This document shows positions 35,715 through 44,519 of a stretch of 64,000 nt of DNA, in pieces. This DNA comes from an uncultured Candidatus Saccharibacteria bacterium. GTDB lineage: Bacteria; Patescibacteriota; Saccharimonadia; Saccharimonadales; Saccharimonadaceae. Each line of letters opens with the position of its first letter. Position 1 is the stretch's first letter. The notes under the pieces are model-generated. The model did no database searches. It saw only the letters and a program-made list of their open reading frames with translations, and had not been told where the DNA came from. Where the stretch lies: the NCBI GenBank assembly GCA_938030095.1, contig CALHGK010000005.1, positions 1 through 64,000 on the forward strand, read 5' to 3'. The position numbers and the translations under genes are program-made.

Positions 35715-36629
35715 ATGTTGCAATATCTTCGTTCGAGTGAGGCAGATCAGACGATTACGCCGCGTGATACGCTGCGGGTTGGGTCGTGGCTGCGCTGCGA
35801 GAAGCCCAGCAGCGAGGAGATCGACAAGCTCCTGGCGCTTGGTATGGACGAAAACATCATCAAAGATGCGCTGGACCCGCACGAGGTGCCGCGGGTTGAT
35901 TTTGAGGATGAGTGGACGTATCTAATCGCCCGTTTGCCTGATACGGACGATGACTTTAACGACTTTACGACGCCGATATTGTTTGGCATTCACAAAAATT
36001 ATGTGGTAACACTCTCGCGCGATAGCCTGGGCCGGCTCTGGCAGCCCTTTGTCGACAAGACGCGGATGAATACAGCGCGGCGGATTGAGCTCGTGGTGGC
36101 AATGATCGAGGCGGTGTCGCTGCAGTACCAGCGGCGAGTGGCAACGATCAACCGGCAAATGCGAGCAGCAACGGATGACCTCCACACGCTGCGGGCGCGC
36201 GATATCGTGACGCTGACCGAGTATGAGCGCAAGCTCAACGACTATCTCAATGCACTAGTGCCAATGAACTGGGCGATTGAGCGCTTGATGGCAAACCGCA
36301 GTCTCCGCCTCAAAGAGGATGATAAGGATGATGTGGAGGATATCTCAATTGACTTGGAGCAGGTGATTGCGCGTTGTAAGTCGCTTCTGCGCACCATCAC
36401 TAATGTGCGTGATAGCTACCGCGCCGTGATGGACACACGCCTGAACGAGACGATTCGCTTACTAACGGTGATCACGGTGGCACTGACCATTCCAACGATG
36501 ATCGCTGGGCTTTATGGTATGAATGTGCCGGTGCCAGGAGCGGACGACCCGACGATGTTTTGGAAGATTACCACCGTGAGTGTGATAGCCGCCATGGCAA
36601 CGGGGTATTATTTCTTGCGCCGGCGGTAG
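35715..36629 (+). CDS. corA: CorA-family magnesium/divalent-cation transporter
   Basis: 304 residues. A cytoplasmic alpha/beta domain and long charged helices lead to two C-terminal membrane helices; the family signature YGMN (IAGLYGMNVPVPG) lies at the end of the first, at the pore mouth, and the protein ends RRR after the second. Such proteins work as homopentamers in the cytoplasmic membrane, mainly for Mg2+ uptake. The short loop after GMN lacks the usual E-rich MPEL sequence and reads VPVPGADDP. Confidence 0.9.
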   Translation: MLQYLRSSEADQTITPRDTLRVGSWLRCEKPSSEEIDKLLALGMDENIIKDALDPHEVPRVDFEDEWTYLIARLPDTDDDFNDFTTPILFGIHKNYVVTLSRDSLGRLWQPFVDKTRMNTARRIELVVAMIEAVSLQYQRRVATINRQMRAATDDLHTLRARDIVTLTEYERKLNDYLNALVPMNWAIERLMANRSLRLKEDDKDDVEDISIDLEQVIARCKSLLRTITNVRDSYRAVMDTRLNETIRLLTVITVALTIPTMIAGLYGMNVPVPGADDPTMFWKITTVSVIAAMATGYYFLRRR

Positions 36630-36632
36630 GGG

Positions 36633-37343
36633 CTATTGCACCCCACCTGCCTTGAGTAATGTCTTGAGTCCGTGCTCGCCGCCACCAAAGCCGCTGGTGG
36701 TGTAGTCGTTGACGATCATGTAGGGGAGGCCAGTGACGCCGAGCTTGAGGGCACGGCTGGTGTTTGTGGCGATATCGTCTTTGTGCTTCTCGCTTGTCAC
36801 GCAGTCGCGGAAGGTCTCGACGTTGAGTCCAATCGCTTCGGCCGATGTTTCGAAATAGCTAACCGGGAGGAGCGGAATTTCTTTGGGCACGGCAACGCCT
36901 TTGACGCCAATACCTTTGTCGAAGTAATCTGCCTTGATGCGGGGCACAATGTGGTGTGTGTATTCCCAATATTTATGCTGATCGGCTGCGCAAAATGCTG
37001 CCTCGGCACCACGTTCGGTGTTGGGTACGATATCTTTGAGAACGGCAACAATCCGGTGCTCGTAGCGCAGCTTGCCCGACTTTATGTACTGCTGGAAGTC
37101 TGCGGTGTTTGTAGCGGCCTCAACCTGCGCACAAAATGAGCAGAAGTAGTCGGTGTAGTCGACAAAGACATTGGGTGCAGTGTGGCTGCCCTGCGACATC
37201 GCGCTCTGCCAGGGCTCGCCTTTGCCAATGTGCTTGTTGGGTGGGCGGTTGATGAGATTGTAGGCGAAGAGGCTGATGATTGTGACGATGACAATCCCAA
37301 GCATGATATGGATTAAGCTAACCCCTGTTTGTTGTGACTGCAT
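36633..37343 (-). CDS. Membrane-anchored DsbA-like thioredoxin-fold protein
   Basis: 236 residues: one N-terminal membrane helix (about 10-28) and an extracytoplasmic DsbA-type domain with the redox motif FCSFCAQ in VDYTDYFCSFCAQ and the cis-proline loop near GVTGLPYMIVND. It is expected to form or rearrange disulfides in exported proteins; cysteine-bearing surface proteins are encoded nearby. It overlaps the upstream membrane-protein gene by 31 bases, so the two are coupled and probably act together. Confidence 0.85.
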   Translation of the reverse strand: MQSQQTGVSLIHIMLGIVIVTIISLFAYNLINRPPNKHIGKGEPWQSAMSQGSHTAPNVFVDYTDYFCSFCAQVEAATNTADFQQYIKSGKLRYEHRIVAVLKDIVPNTERGAEAAFCAADQHKYWEYTHHIVPRIKADYFDKGIGVKGVAVPKEIPLLPVSYFETSAEAIGLNVETFRDCVTSEKHKDDIATNTSRALKLGVTGLPYMIVNDYTTSGFGGGEHGLKTLLKAGGVQ

Positions 37344-37975
37344 GATGCTCCTCCTGCTGAGCTAGTTATGTAAATGGCGGCAATCTGGCCCGATCGATAG
37401 AGCGAAAAGAGGCTGAGCCCAAGGGCAATGCCAAGCACAATGGTGCTGGCAACCGTCGCGGCCGAAGCGGCGGCCGCTCCCGAGAAAAATACTGCCACGA
37501 TGGGGAGAATGAGTGATGTACCACAGGGTACGCAGCCTAGGCCAATTGCCGCCGCGACAGAGGCAATACCGCTGAGGCCGAGCTGCTGCGTGGTTTGCTG
37601 GTTGCGCTTGTTGTGCCGGGCAGTGAAGATAATAAGCGTGAGCGATATCCCTTGTAGCATTGAGACAAGCACAAGCAGTGCACCCGTCAGCGATGTCGCC
37701 GCCTGCCGAGTAATCTCTATAAACATCGTCCCAATCACGCCAAGTTTATCAATCAGGGGCAGACGAGACACTAGTAGTGCGCCATAGAATTCACCATTAG
37801 TTAAGAGAAAAATCAGCCAGGCAAAGCCCAGTGCACCAACCAGAGCACTTGCCGCATACCATGGCCGGCGCAGCACTTGGATGATACCACTCAGCGCAGT
37901 AGGAATGTTATGGCGTAGCGAAGGAAGGCGATGTTTCATCAGTGTCTTTATTATACCACTGAGTGCTATAGCCAT
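37313..37975 (-). CDS. Membrane protein paired with the DsbA-like protein
   Basis: 220 residues with about five hydrophobic helices. A pair of cysteines sits inside the membrane in GLGCVPCGTSLI, and another near the C-terminus in GGASCSHN. Membrane CxxC pairs are found in electron-passing partners of Dsb proteins (DsbB, VKOR, CcdA types), and the 31-base overlap with a DsbA-like gene supports such a role, but the sequence does not clearly match one of these families. Start ATG 37975 has AGGAC 12 bases before it; a second ATG 12 codons in is possible. Confidence 0.65.
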   Translation of the reverse strand: MAIALSGIIKTLMKHRLPSLRHNIPTALSGIIQVLRRPWYAASALVGALGFAWLIFLLTNGEFYGALLVSRLPLIDKLGVIGTMFIEITRQAATSLTGALLVLVSMLQGISLTLIIFTARHNKRNQQTTQQLGLSGIASVAAAIGLGCVPCGTSLILPIVAVFFSGAAAASAATVASTIVLGIALGLSLFSLYRSGQIAAIYITSSAGGASCSHNKQGLA

Positions 37976-37996
37976 CTGTGGTTGTCCTATTGATGG

Positions 37997-38626
37997 CTAC
38001 TCTGTAACGCCATAGCCAAGTAGGCCAGTATAGTTGCGCTGTTGGTTCGCAAAGACACGTATCTTGCTATTTTCATTGCCGCCAACAGTGGTGAGTATAC
38101 CATCGTCATTGCGCAGGATGATGTGCGTATGGTCGCCAAAGACGGGCGAAGCACGGTAGATTGCTACGTCGCCAGGGCGGGGCTGGTAGCCACTATCGGC
38201 TGGCTTAAAGCGGCCAGTAGACTCGTAATACTCACGCAGCGTGAAGGTGCCTGGGATGCGCCAGCTGCCAGTGTGTGGGTTCTTGAGCGGCGCACCAGCT
38301 TGCTGCATCGTCCAGCTGACGAAGTCGGCACACCATGCCTCGTGCGCTCCTTGGCTATATTTCGTACCAGCGGGCTGAGCGGCAAACTCCGCTTGGGTAA
38401 GCTGGATGACCTTGCGGCGAGTAGGGCTGAGGGCTTGCGTGTTGACCTCAGGAAACTGGGCAAGCCCTGGCGAACGATCGAGCGTAGCCACATGCGACGT
38501 GCCCTGGAGTTTGTAGAGAATCTTGCGCCAGCCAATCGCTGTGCCAACAATGCCGCCAATAACGAGAAGGATGGCAAGGCAAATGGTGATAGTTGCTCGG
38601 TGGCTGGGAGGGAATAATCGCTTCAT
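37997..38626 (-). CDS. Membrane-anchored CHAP-domain amidase/peptidase
   Basis: 209 residues from ATG 38626: a membrane anchor (about 12-33), a linker and a CHAP domain with the catalytic cysteine in HEAWCADFVSWTM, the histidine in DHTHIILRND and the polar residue in TTVGGNENS. CHAP enzymes cut peptidoglycan cross-bridges or stem peptides. The start is preferred over an in-frame GTG at 38641 because TATACT lies exactly six bases before ATG 38626 and would overlap the earlier start. The target wall (own or host) is unknown. Confidence 0.87.
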   Translation of the reverse strand: MKRLFPPSHRATITICLAILLVIGGIVGTAIGWRKILYKLQGTSHVATLDRSPGLAQFPEVNTQALSPTRRKVIQLTQAEFAAQPAGTKYSQGAHEAWCADFVSWTMQQAGAPLKNPHTGSWRIPGTFTLREYYESTGRFKPADSGYQPRPGDVAIYRASPVFGDHTHIILRNDDGILTTVGGNENSKIRVFANQQRNYTGLLGYGVTE

Positions 38627-38632
38627 ACATAT

Positions 38633-38638
38633 AGTATA
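38633..38638 (-). promoter_or_regulatory. -10 box TATACT, leaderless promoter of the CHAP gene
   Basis: On the minus strand TATACT is followed by six bases and ATG 38626; no ribosome-binding site is present. Confidence 0.5.
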
Positions 38639-38725
38639 CACCGCATGGTGATGGGATGCTTGTTGGGTAGTTGCTGTTTGGTGCCAGTAGAGGTATTTCG
38701 GGCTGTGAGTGAGGATTTATTTTGT

Positions 38726-38965
38726 TTAATAGCCGCACACCATAGCGGCGAAATTGCCGAGTGCCTTGCCGACATCTCTCCACCGACGACACCGAAACAG
38801 GTCGTGTGCGGTAATGAGCAGTGCTGCACCAATGATAATAAGCAACGCAGCTAAGGTATACCCTGCGAGAGATGACTGACTGATGAATAGCTGCAGCGCA
38901 TAGTAACCTGCCGCAAGTGCGAGACCAAAGATGATGAGACTGAGGAGTTTGAAGAGGTAATGCAT
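38726..38965 (-). CDS. Small two-helix membrane protein (79 aa)
   Basis: Two hydrophobic helices (about residues 5-28 and 36-52) separated by a short polar loop, then a basic cytoplasmic tail. AAAGGAAA is eight bases before the ATG, supporting expression. No family recognised. Confidence 0.6.
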   Translation of the reverse strand: MHYLFKLLSLIIFGLALAAGYYALQLFISQSSLAGYTLAALLIIIGAALLITAHDLFRCRRWRDVGKALGNFAAMVCGY

Positions 38966-39099
38966 GATGGTTTCCTTTGATAATGCGAGATAACGGTAGT
39001 ACCTACCGTAGAAGGTGGTTGCGATACTGTCAAGGTTGTATATTGTTCATCTTTCGCTTTCCTCTCCTCTATGCTATAATCCGGTCCAACGGATGGTTG

Positions 39100-39186
39100 G
39101 TTGGCTTATAACAATATGATGCCCTGGGAGTGATTCAAGCAGAGGCCCGTTTGGGTGTGGGGCTCGTAGCATAAGAAAGGAGTTGT
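39100..39186 (+). other. Structured leader before the ABC transporter operon
   Basis: The stretch before ATG 39187 can fold a hairpin from GAGGCCC and GGGGCTC (six of seven pairs) shortly before the AAAGGAG ribosome-binding site. A TATAAT-like element (TATAATCC near 39075-39082) precedes it. It does not match a riboswitch class I recognise. Confidence 0.3.
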
Positions 39187-39951
39187 ATGACTCAAACCAA
39201 ACCAATCATAACGGTGGATGGCTTGACTAAAGCCTATGCCGGCACGTCAGTGGTGGATGGGATATCCTTCACGGTTAAGGCGGGCGAGATTTTTGGCCTG
39301 CTGGGGCCCAACGGCGCTGGTAAAACCACGACGCTAGAGATGCTCGAGGCGCTGCGGCCGATTGACGCTGGCCGGGCTACCATTGACGGCATTGATGTCG
39401 CCAAGCAGCCTAAGCAGATTAAGCAGATTATCGGCATTCAGCTGCAGTCGACCACCTTTTACGATAAGCTGACCCTACGCGAGCAGCTGCGTATGTTTGC
39501 CAGCCTCTACGGTCAGCGGGTTGATGCTGATGCTTTGCTAGAGAAGGTACAGCTCAGTGCGAAGGCGGGCAGCTATGTCGAGCAGCTCAGCGGTGGGCAA
39601 AAGCAGCGCTTTGCGATTGCCGCCACGCTAGTGAACCAGCCCAAGGTACTCTTTTTGGATGAGCCGACGACGGGCCTAGACCCGCAAGCGCGGCGCAACC
39701 TGTGGGAGCTGATCAAGACGATTCGCGATGAAGGCATTACCATTGTGCTGACCACTCACTATATGGATGAGGCCGAGCTGCTGTGCGACCGCCTGGCGAT
39801 TATGGACGCGGGCAAAATTATCACCATTGATACGCCGCAGCATCTCATCGAGCAGCTGCTGGCCCGCGGCTTTACCAAGCAGCAAACGGTCGAGCCCGCC
39901 AACTTAGAGGATGTGTTTATTGATTTAACCGGCAAGGCCATTCGGGAGTAG
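39187..39951 (+). CDS. ABC transporter ATP-binding protein (ABC-2 type exporter)
   Basis: 254 residues: Walker A GPNGAGKTTT, signature QLSGGQKQRFAIA, Walker B VLFLDEPTTGLDPQ and the switch histidine in TTHYMDEAE. The family resembles the drug or polysaccharide exporters CcmA/DrrA. The stop directly abuts the permease ATG, so the two form one transporter. Substrate cannot be assigned. Confidence 0.95.
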   Translation: MTQTKPIITVDGLTKAYAGTSVVDGISFTVKAGEIFGLLGPNGAGKTTTLEMLEALRPIDAGRATIDGIDVAKQPKQIKQIIGIQLQSTTFYDKLTLREQLRMFASLYGQRVDADALLEKVQLSAKAGSYVEQLSGGQKQRFAIAATLVNQPKVLFLDEPTTGLDPQARRNLWELIKTIRDEGITIVLTTHYMDEAELLCDRLAIMDAGKIITIDTPQHLIEQLLARGFTKQQTVEPANLEDVFIDLTGKAIRE

Positions 39952-41070
39952 ATGATGCGAGTCAAATCATATTGGATTGGCGTATATGGGCAGGTGCGCG
40001 CCCTACAAAAGCGCTTTATGCGCGATGGTACGTCGCTGTTTTTTACCTTTTTGTTCCCGCTCATCTTTTTGCTGGTGTTTGGCGCGATTTTTAATAACCA
40101 AACCACCAGCTTTGATGTGGCGATTATTAACCACTCGCAGAGCGAATTTGCTAAGCAGTTTGTGGAGCAAGCCAAGGCAAACAAAGATACGACGCTCAAA
40201 GTAAAGGACGTCAAGGATATGCAGGAGGCGCGTGAGAAGCTGAAGCACTCGGAGCTGAGTGGTATCATCGAGCTGCCAGCCGACTTTGGCGAAGCGAAGC
40301 CAGCCCAAGCGCGCCCAAGCGGCACCTTGCGCGTGCTCTACGCCAAGGGCTCGGAGCAGTCTGGTAATACGCTAACGGCTATTATGGGGCAGATTATTGA
40401 TGGCATTAACAGGGGTATGGGCCAGCCCGAGCCGCCGCTAAAGGTGGCGGGCCAGGCTGTGGGCGATGAGCAGCTCAAGACCTTCGACTACACCTTTACT
40501 GGCCTGCTGGCCTTTAGCTTGCTGAGCATGGGGATCTTTGGCCTGGCTAACCAAATGCCAACGGAGAAGCAAAAGGGCTCCTACCGGCGCCTGCGGGCAT
40601 CGCCCTTTACGGCGGGGCAGCTGATTTTGGCAATGGGCATCCACTACACGATTGTCTCGCTGCTGAGTGCCGCCATGATGCTAGTGGTGGGGATGAGTGT
40701 CTTTCACTTTACTATGCGTGGTGACTGGCTGCTGGCTGTGCCGTTTATCACCCTGGCAGCGCTGCTGATGGTGGGCTTTGGCCTGCTGATTGGCGGCTGG
40801 GCCAAGAATGAGAACCAGTCGGCACCGCTGGGCAACCTGGTGGCCTTCCCGATGATGTTCCTTTCTGGCACCTTCTTCCCGTCCTATATGTTCCCGGAGT
40901 GGCTGCGCACACTGAGCCAGTTCATCCCGATGACACCTGTGACCGATGGCCTGCGCCTGATTATGACCGAGCACGCCAGCCTAGCAGAAGTGCTGCCGTA
41001 TGCTGGCACCATTGGCCTATGGATGCTGGTGGTGTACGTAGCGGCGATAAAGCTGTTCCGGTGGGAATAG
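39952..41070 (+). CDS. ABC-2 type permease
   Basis: 372 residues. One N-terminal membrane helix is followed by an extracellular domain of about 140 residues and five C-terminal membrane helices, the usual ABC-2 (DrrB/YhgE-like) layout; the last helices read GLLIGGWAKNE and LVAFPMMFLSGTFFP, which match the ABC-2 signature region. It is the membrane partner of the preceding ATPase. Confidence 0.92.
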   Translation: MMRVKSYWIGVYGQVRALQKRFMRDGTSLFFTFLFPLIFLLVFGAIFNNQTTSFDVAIINHSQSEFAKQFVEQAKANKDTTLKVKDVKDMQEAREKLKHSELSGIIELPADFGEAKPAQARPSGTLRVLYAKGSEQSGNTLTAIMGQIIDGINRGMGQPEPPLKVAGQAVGDEQLKTFDYTFTGLLAFSLLSMGIFGLANQMPTEKQKGSYRRLRASPFTAGQLILAMGIHYTIVSLLSAAMMLVVGMSVFHFTMRGDWLLAVPFITLAALLMVGFGLLIGGWAKNENQSAPLGNLVAFPMMFLSGTFFPSYMFPEWLRTLSQFIPMTPVTDGLRLIMTEHASLAEVLPYAGTIGLWMLVVYVAAIKLFRWE

Positions 41071-41095
41071 CAAGCAGCTAATAAGAGGAGACAAC

Positions 41096-41404
41096 ATGAC
41101 GTATCAATTCATCCAAGATGCTTACCAAGCGCGGCGTGGTGGATCGTCGCGGGTGCTTGATGTGTGCTGCGAAGGCTGCACTAAGCACGTGACGTTTTAC
41201 CAAAAGGATGGCCCAGGTTCGCTGCGGCGCATGTATGTCGACCGTTTTATCGATATAATCCCAACTGGTGATGAGCTGCACTGCCCGCACTGCCAGCGCG
41301 TCCTTGGTATTCTCATCACGTATGCCAAGGAAAATCGCCTGGCCTATCGGCTTTTTGTCGATGCGGTGACGAAGCGGATTGTGCCGCGTCGGCAGGTAGG
41401 GTGA
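41096..41404 (+). CDS. Small zinc-ribbon-like protein
   Basis: 102 residues with two cysteine clusters, DVCCEGCTK near residue 25 and LHCPHCQRV near residue 65, arranged like a four-cysteine zinc ribbon. The rest is basic. AGAGGAG precedes the ATG. It follows the ABC operon by 25 bases and may be co-transcribed. Function unknown. Confidence 0.65.
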   Translation: MTYQFIQDAYQARRGGSSRVLDVCCEGCTKHVTFYQKDGPGSLRRMYVDRFIDIIPTGDELHCPHCQRVLGILITYAKENRLAYRLFVDAVTKRIVPRRQVG

Positions 41405-41429
41405 TATAACTCCTACGCCCAGTTGTTGG

Positions 41430-41473
41430 CTAGTTTGTATACTTGCTACAATATAAAAAGAATTGCAAACTAG
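41430..41473. repeat. Spaced inverted repeat in the 41489 promoter
   Basis: CTAGTTTG (41430-41437) and CAAACTAG (41466-41473) are perfect complements 28 bases apart, flanking a TACAAT -10-like box (41447-41452). It may be an operator or a leader stem. Confidence 0.35.
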
Positions 41474-41488
41474 AAAAAGGGGCATTCT

Positions 41489-42001
41489 ATGAGCGACTAT
41501 ACACCAGATTTTCGTGCTTACCCGACTGACCAGGCAATTGATATTATTCGAGCGATTGCTGAGCATCGATGGCCCATGACCGTCGAAGAGGCTTTCTCGC
41601 TGCGAGACCAGTTCGACTGGACACCTGCTCCCGACGATGGAGAATTTTTCGTTACCCCTGTCAGCAACGGAGAAGAAGACGGCTACATAGAACTAGATGT
41701 CAGCAACAATATTTTTGTGTCGGGAATCACTTTCCGATTGACCAGCCTTGCTCCCCCTAACCCAGACCCAGACATTAGGGCATTGATACAGTCAGCCCGC
41801 TCAGGTTACGTTGCTGGGCTTACATCACTGTATGGGACTGCAACTCCCGGCTCTAGCAGCGAAGTAGAAACTTTGTCTTGGCATTTGCCGTCACGCGCGA
41901 GTGTCGGTTTAGGGGTCGGCAAACGACTCGTGTCCGCGACAATTGAATCGCCAGCGATGACTGATCTTACTGAAGCTGAAGAGAAATATTTCGCTCAGTA
42001 A
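41489..42001 (+). CDS. DUF6301-like unknown protein
   Basis: 170-residue soluble acidic protein. The N-terminal part (DQAIDIIRAIAEHRWPMTVEEAFSLRDQFDW) and the repeated short beta strands that follow resemble DUF6301, a family I associate mainly with Actinobacteria, including host-type species; the match is a judgement by eye. AAAGGGG lies before the ATG. It is monocistronic and may have been acquired from a host. Confidence 0.5.
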   Translation: MSDYTPDFRAYPTDQAIDIIRAIAEHRWPMTVEEAFSLRDQFDWTPAPDDGEFFVTPVSNGEEDGYIELDVSNNIFVSGITFRLTSLAPPNPDPDIRALIQSARSGYVAGLTSLYGTATPGSSSEVETLSWHLPSRASVGLGVGKRLVSATIESPAMTDLTEAEEKYFAQ

Positions 42002-42067
42002 ACAACCCCAAGCTGCATAACATCGAGAGCGTCGAGCACTGTCTGTGGGATAATCATTCTCTACTGT

Positions 42068-43735
42068 CTAATCATCCGCATGTTTGGTGGTGAGGGTGCG
42101 CTGAGGCAGGAAGAGGGCGACAAGAAAGCCTGTGGCCATAAGCGCGGCGCTGATGATGAAAATCTGGTGCAAGGAGTCGCTAAAGGCGTTGAGAATACGA
42201 GTGGTGTAGTCGTCTTGCTGTTGGCTTAGCTGCTGCTGGGCACGTGCGCGAGCTGGAGCAGGCAACTGGGCCATGCCTTTGGCTGCACCCTGGCTGATGG
42301 CGTCGCGCTGGCTGTTGATACGGAGCAGAGTATCGGCATTGAGCTCGCCATCAAGCTGCCGAGCGGCTTGTGGCGCGTGGCGCAGCGTCTGGATATAGGG
42401 AATTTGATTGACGTCGCCAAGGCTGTGCAAGATACCACTAGTGAGCACGCCCGCAAAGATAGCCGTCCCCACCGTCGAGCCAAGCCCGCGAAAGAGCTGC
42501 ACGCTCGAGGTAGCAGCGCCGAGATCCTGCTGGCGGAATTCATTTTGCACGGCGAGAGTAAGGATGGGCATACACATCCCCATGCCAAAGCCAGCGAATG
42601 TCATAATGATTGCCTCGTGCCAGTAGGGTGAAGTGGGCTGAAGCGTGATAAGCGAGAGAATACTTGCTGCGGTGATGGCGCAGCCGATGACGATATAGCG
42701 CTTGTATACACCTGTCCGGCTGATGAGTTGCCCCACACTAATAGAGCTAATCATCATCCCGCCTACCATTGGCAGGAGCATCAGGCCAGCTTGCGAGGCA
42801 GTCGCGCCAAAGACTTGCTGATTAAACTGTGTGAGGTAGAGAATTGCCCCGAGAAAAGCGGCACCAAAGAGCAGGCTAATGAGCATAATCAGGCGGTAGG
42901 TGGGGTTACGGAAGAAGTGGAGAGGGAGGATGGGCTGAGCGGCTTTACGCTCAAGCCAGAGGAAGATACCACCGGCAAGGGTGGCAGTAGCCAGCAGCAC
43001 ACCCTTGATGAGAGCGAGTGCAATGCCTTGGTCGATCAAACTCTTGAAGACCATCTCCGTATTATCCACCGCTAAGACAAGCGCCGCCAGGGCAATGGTG
43101 ATAAAAAGAGCGCCGAGGTAGTCTGGCTTGTGCTTGCTGTCGTGCTTGATTTGTGGGCAATAGCGGATGATGAGAGCAGTGGCGATGATGCCAATTGGCA
43201 CATTGATAAAGAATGTCCAGCGCCAGTTGGTTGTGACGCCAAAGATGGTCGCACCATCGGTTAGCCAGCCACCAAGCAATGGCCCCGCTACCGAGCTCAT
43301 GCCAAAGGTCGCACCGATGAGCCCTTGCCAGCGGCCCCGCTCTTTGGGTGTAAAGAGATCGCCGACAATAGTAAAGGCGTTGGCGGTGATAATGCCGCCA
43401 CCAATTCCTTGCAGCGCCCGCCACGTAATGAGCCATTCCACGGTTGGTGCGATACCACTGAGCAGCGAGCCAATAGTAAAGATTGCCACACCACTCAGCA
43501 AAAGCGGCTTGCGACCATACATATCACTGAGCTTACCGGCTAGCGGCACTGTCACAGTGGTGGTGAGCATATAGGCAGTAACGATAAAGCCAAGAGAGGA
43601 GAAACTGTTGAATTCCTTGACGATTGCGCCCAGTGCCGTCGCCACGATGGTTTGGTCGAGTGCCACAAGGAAGAGGGCGCTCATCACGGCAAGCATGACG
43701 ATGAGTTTGTGACGTTGGGGCAGATGATGGAGCAT
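42068..43735 (-). CDS. MFS drug exporter of the DHA2 (14-helix) family
   Basis: 555 residues with about 14 hydrophobic helices. The MFS signature after helix 2 reads GKLSDMYGRKPLLLSG, and the antiporter motif region is GIGGGIITANAFTIV; LDQTIVATAL near the N-terminus is the DHA2/EmrB-QacA signature. It exports toxic compounds using the proton gradient. No regulator lies directly beside it; the C-terminal 80 residues form an extra helical hairpin region between the last two membrane segments. Confidence 0.93.
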   Translation of the reverse strand: MLHHLPQRHKLIVMLAVMSALFLVALDQTIVATALGAIVKEFNSFSSLGFIVTAYMLTTTVTVPLAGKLSDMYGRKPLLLSGVAIFTIGSLLSGIAPTVEWLITWRALQGIGGGIITANAFTIVGDLFTPKERGRWQGLIGATFGMSSVAGPLLGGWLTDGATIFGVTTNWRWTFFINVPIGIIATALIIRYCPQIKHDSKHKPDYLGALFITIALAALVLAVDNTEMVFKSLIDQGIALALIKGVLLATATLAGGIFLWLERKAAQPILPLHFFRNPTYRLIMLISLLFGAAFLGAILYLTQFNQQVFGATASQAGLMLLPMVGGMMISSISVGQLISRTGVYKRYIVIGCAITAASILSLITLQPTSPYWHEAIIMTFAGFGMGMCMPILTLAVQNEFRQQDLGAATSSVQLFRGLGSTVGTAIFAGVLTSGILHSLGDVNQIPYIQTLRHAPQAARQLDGELNADTLLRINSQRDAISQGAAKGMAQLPAPARARAQQQLSQQQDDYTTRILNAFSDSLHQIFIISAALMATGFLVALFLPQRTLTTKHADD

Positions 43736-43896
43736 AGAATTCCTTGGTTGGTTACTGTGTTAATATTCCAAAATGTAAATAAGGTTCTCGCTCTCGTTAG
43801 ACTATATACTCCTCCTATATGACTTTGCAGATACGTCAAGTAGAGAACTGTTAACCAAATATGCTATGATACGCCGAATAGAATTGTTTGTCAATT

Positions 43897-44364
43897 TTAT
43901 GCTAAGGAGCTCAGGCACTGCACTGGCTGATCGTGGGCGATGAGCTGCGCCAGATCAACCTCGGCAAGGAAGTGAGGTAAAATTGGGCACTGCTGCGGGC
44001 TAATAAAGCCGCACTCGGCGACCTCTGCCAAGCCATGCGTTGTGGTGGCAAGGTCAATTGACTGGTAGTCTTGCCAGTTAGTGATGTGGAACAAGAACTC
44101 AAGCTGTTCGCGCGGCTTGCCAGCTGCTGGCGCTGCGATAGCAAACTGCTGGACGAAGAGCAGCCGGCCAATTGCTGGCTCAACGCCAGTTTCTTCGACT
44201 ATCTCTCGCCGTAGGCCGTCCATCACACTCTCGCCCAGCTCCAGCCCACCGCCCGGTGTACACCAAAAATCTCGGCCATCGCCAGTGCGCGCTGTCAAGC
44301 GCTGGCAAAAGAGTTCGCCCTTGTCGTTGATGATAATTCCGCGTACATTGATATGTCTGTGCAT
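43897..44364 (-). CDS. NUDIX hydrolase
   Basis: 155 residues from ATG 44364, chosen because GGAGG stands five bases before it; the frame is open to 44418. The Nudix box is complete: GGGLELGESVMDGLRREIVEETGV, giving the catalytic helix with REXXEE. It hydrolyses nucleoside diphosphates linked to another group; the substrate (oxidised nucleotide, ADP-ribose or other) cannot be read. Confidence 0.92.
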   Translation of the reverse strand: MHRHINVRGIIINDKGELFCQRLTARTGDGRDFWCTPGGGLELGESVMDGLRREIVEETGVEPAIGRLLFVQQFAIAAPAAGKPREQLEFLFHITNWQDYQSIDLATTTHGLAEVAECGFISPQQCPILPHFLAEVDLAQLIAHDQPVQCLSSLA

Positions 44365-44507
44365 GGTGCCTCCGTTATAAAACCGTTGATGATGAATGAT
44401 ATACAGCCAGTTAGGCAATTATGTCTAGTATAGCAGCAGTGAGATAGATATCGTAAGAAGCGCGTGGTATTAATGACACAACGATAGCACAAAATCGCAG
44501 TTTGTTA

Positions 44508-44513
44508 TATAAT
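44508..44513 (+). promoter_or_regulatory. -10 box TATAAT, leaderless promoter of the kinase-like gene
   Basis: TATAAT is followed by six bases and ATG 44520. This decides the start: the earlier in-frame TTG at 44502 would lie before the transcription start. Confidence 0.55.
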
Positions 44514-44519
44514 ACTCGT

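Noticed and set aside
43897..44418. NUDIX gene starting at 44418
   Set aside because: GGAGG sits directly before the later ATG 44364 and the extra 18 residues do not belong to the family.
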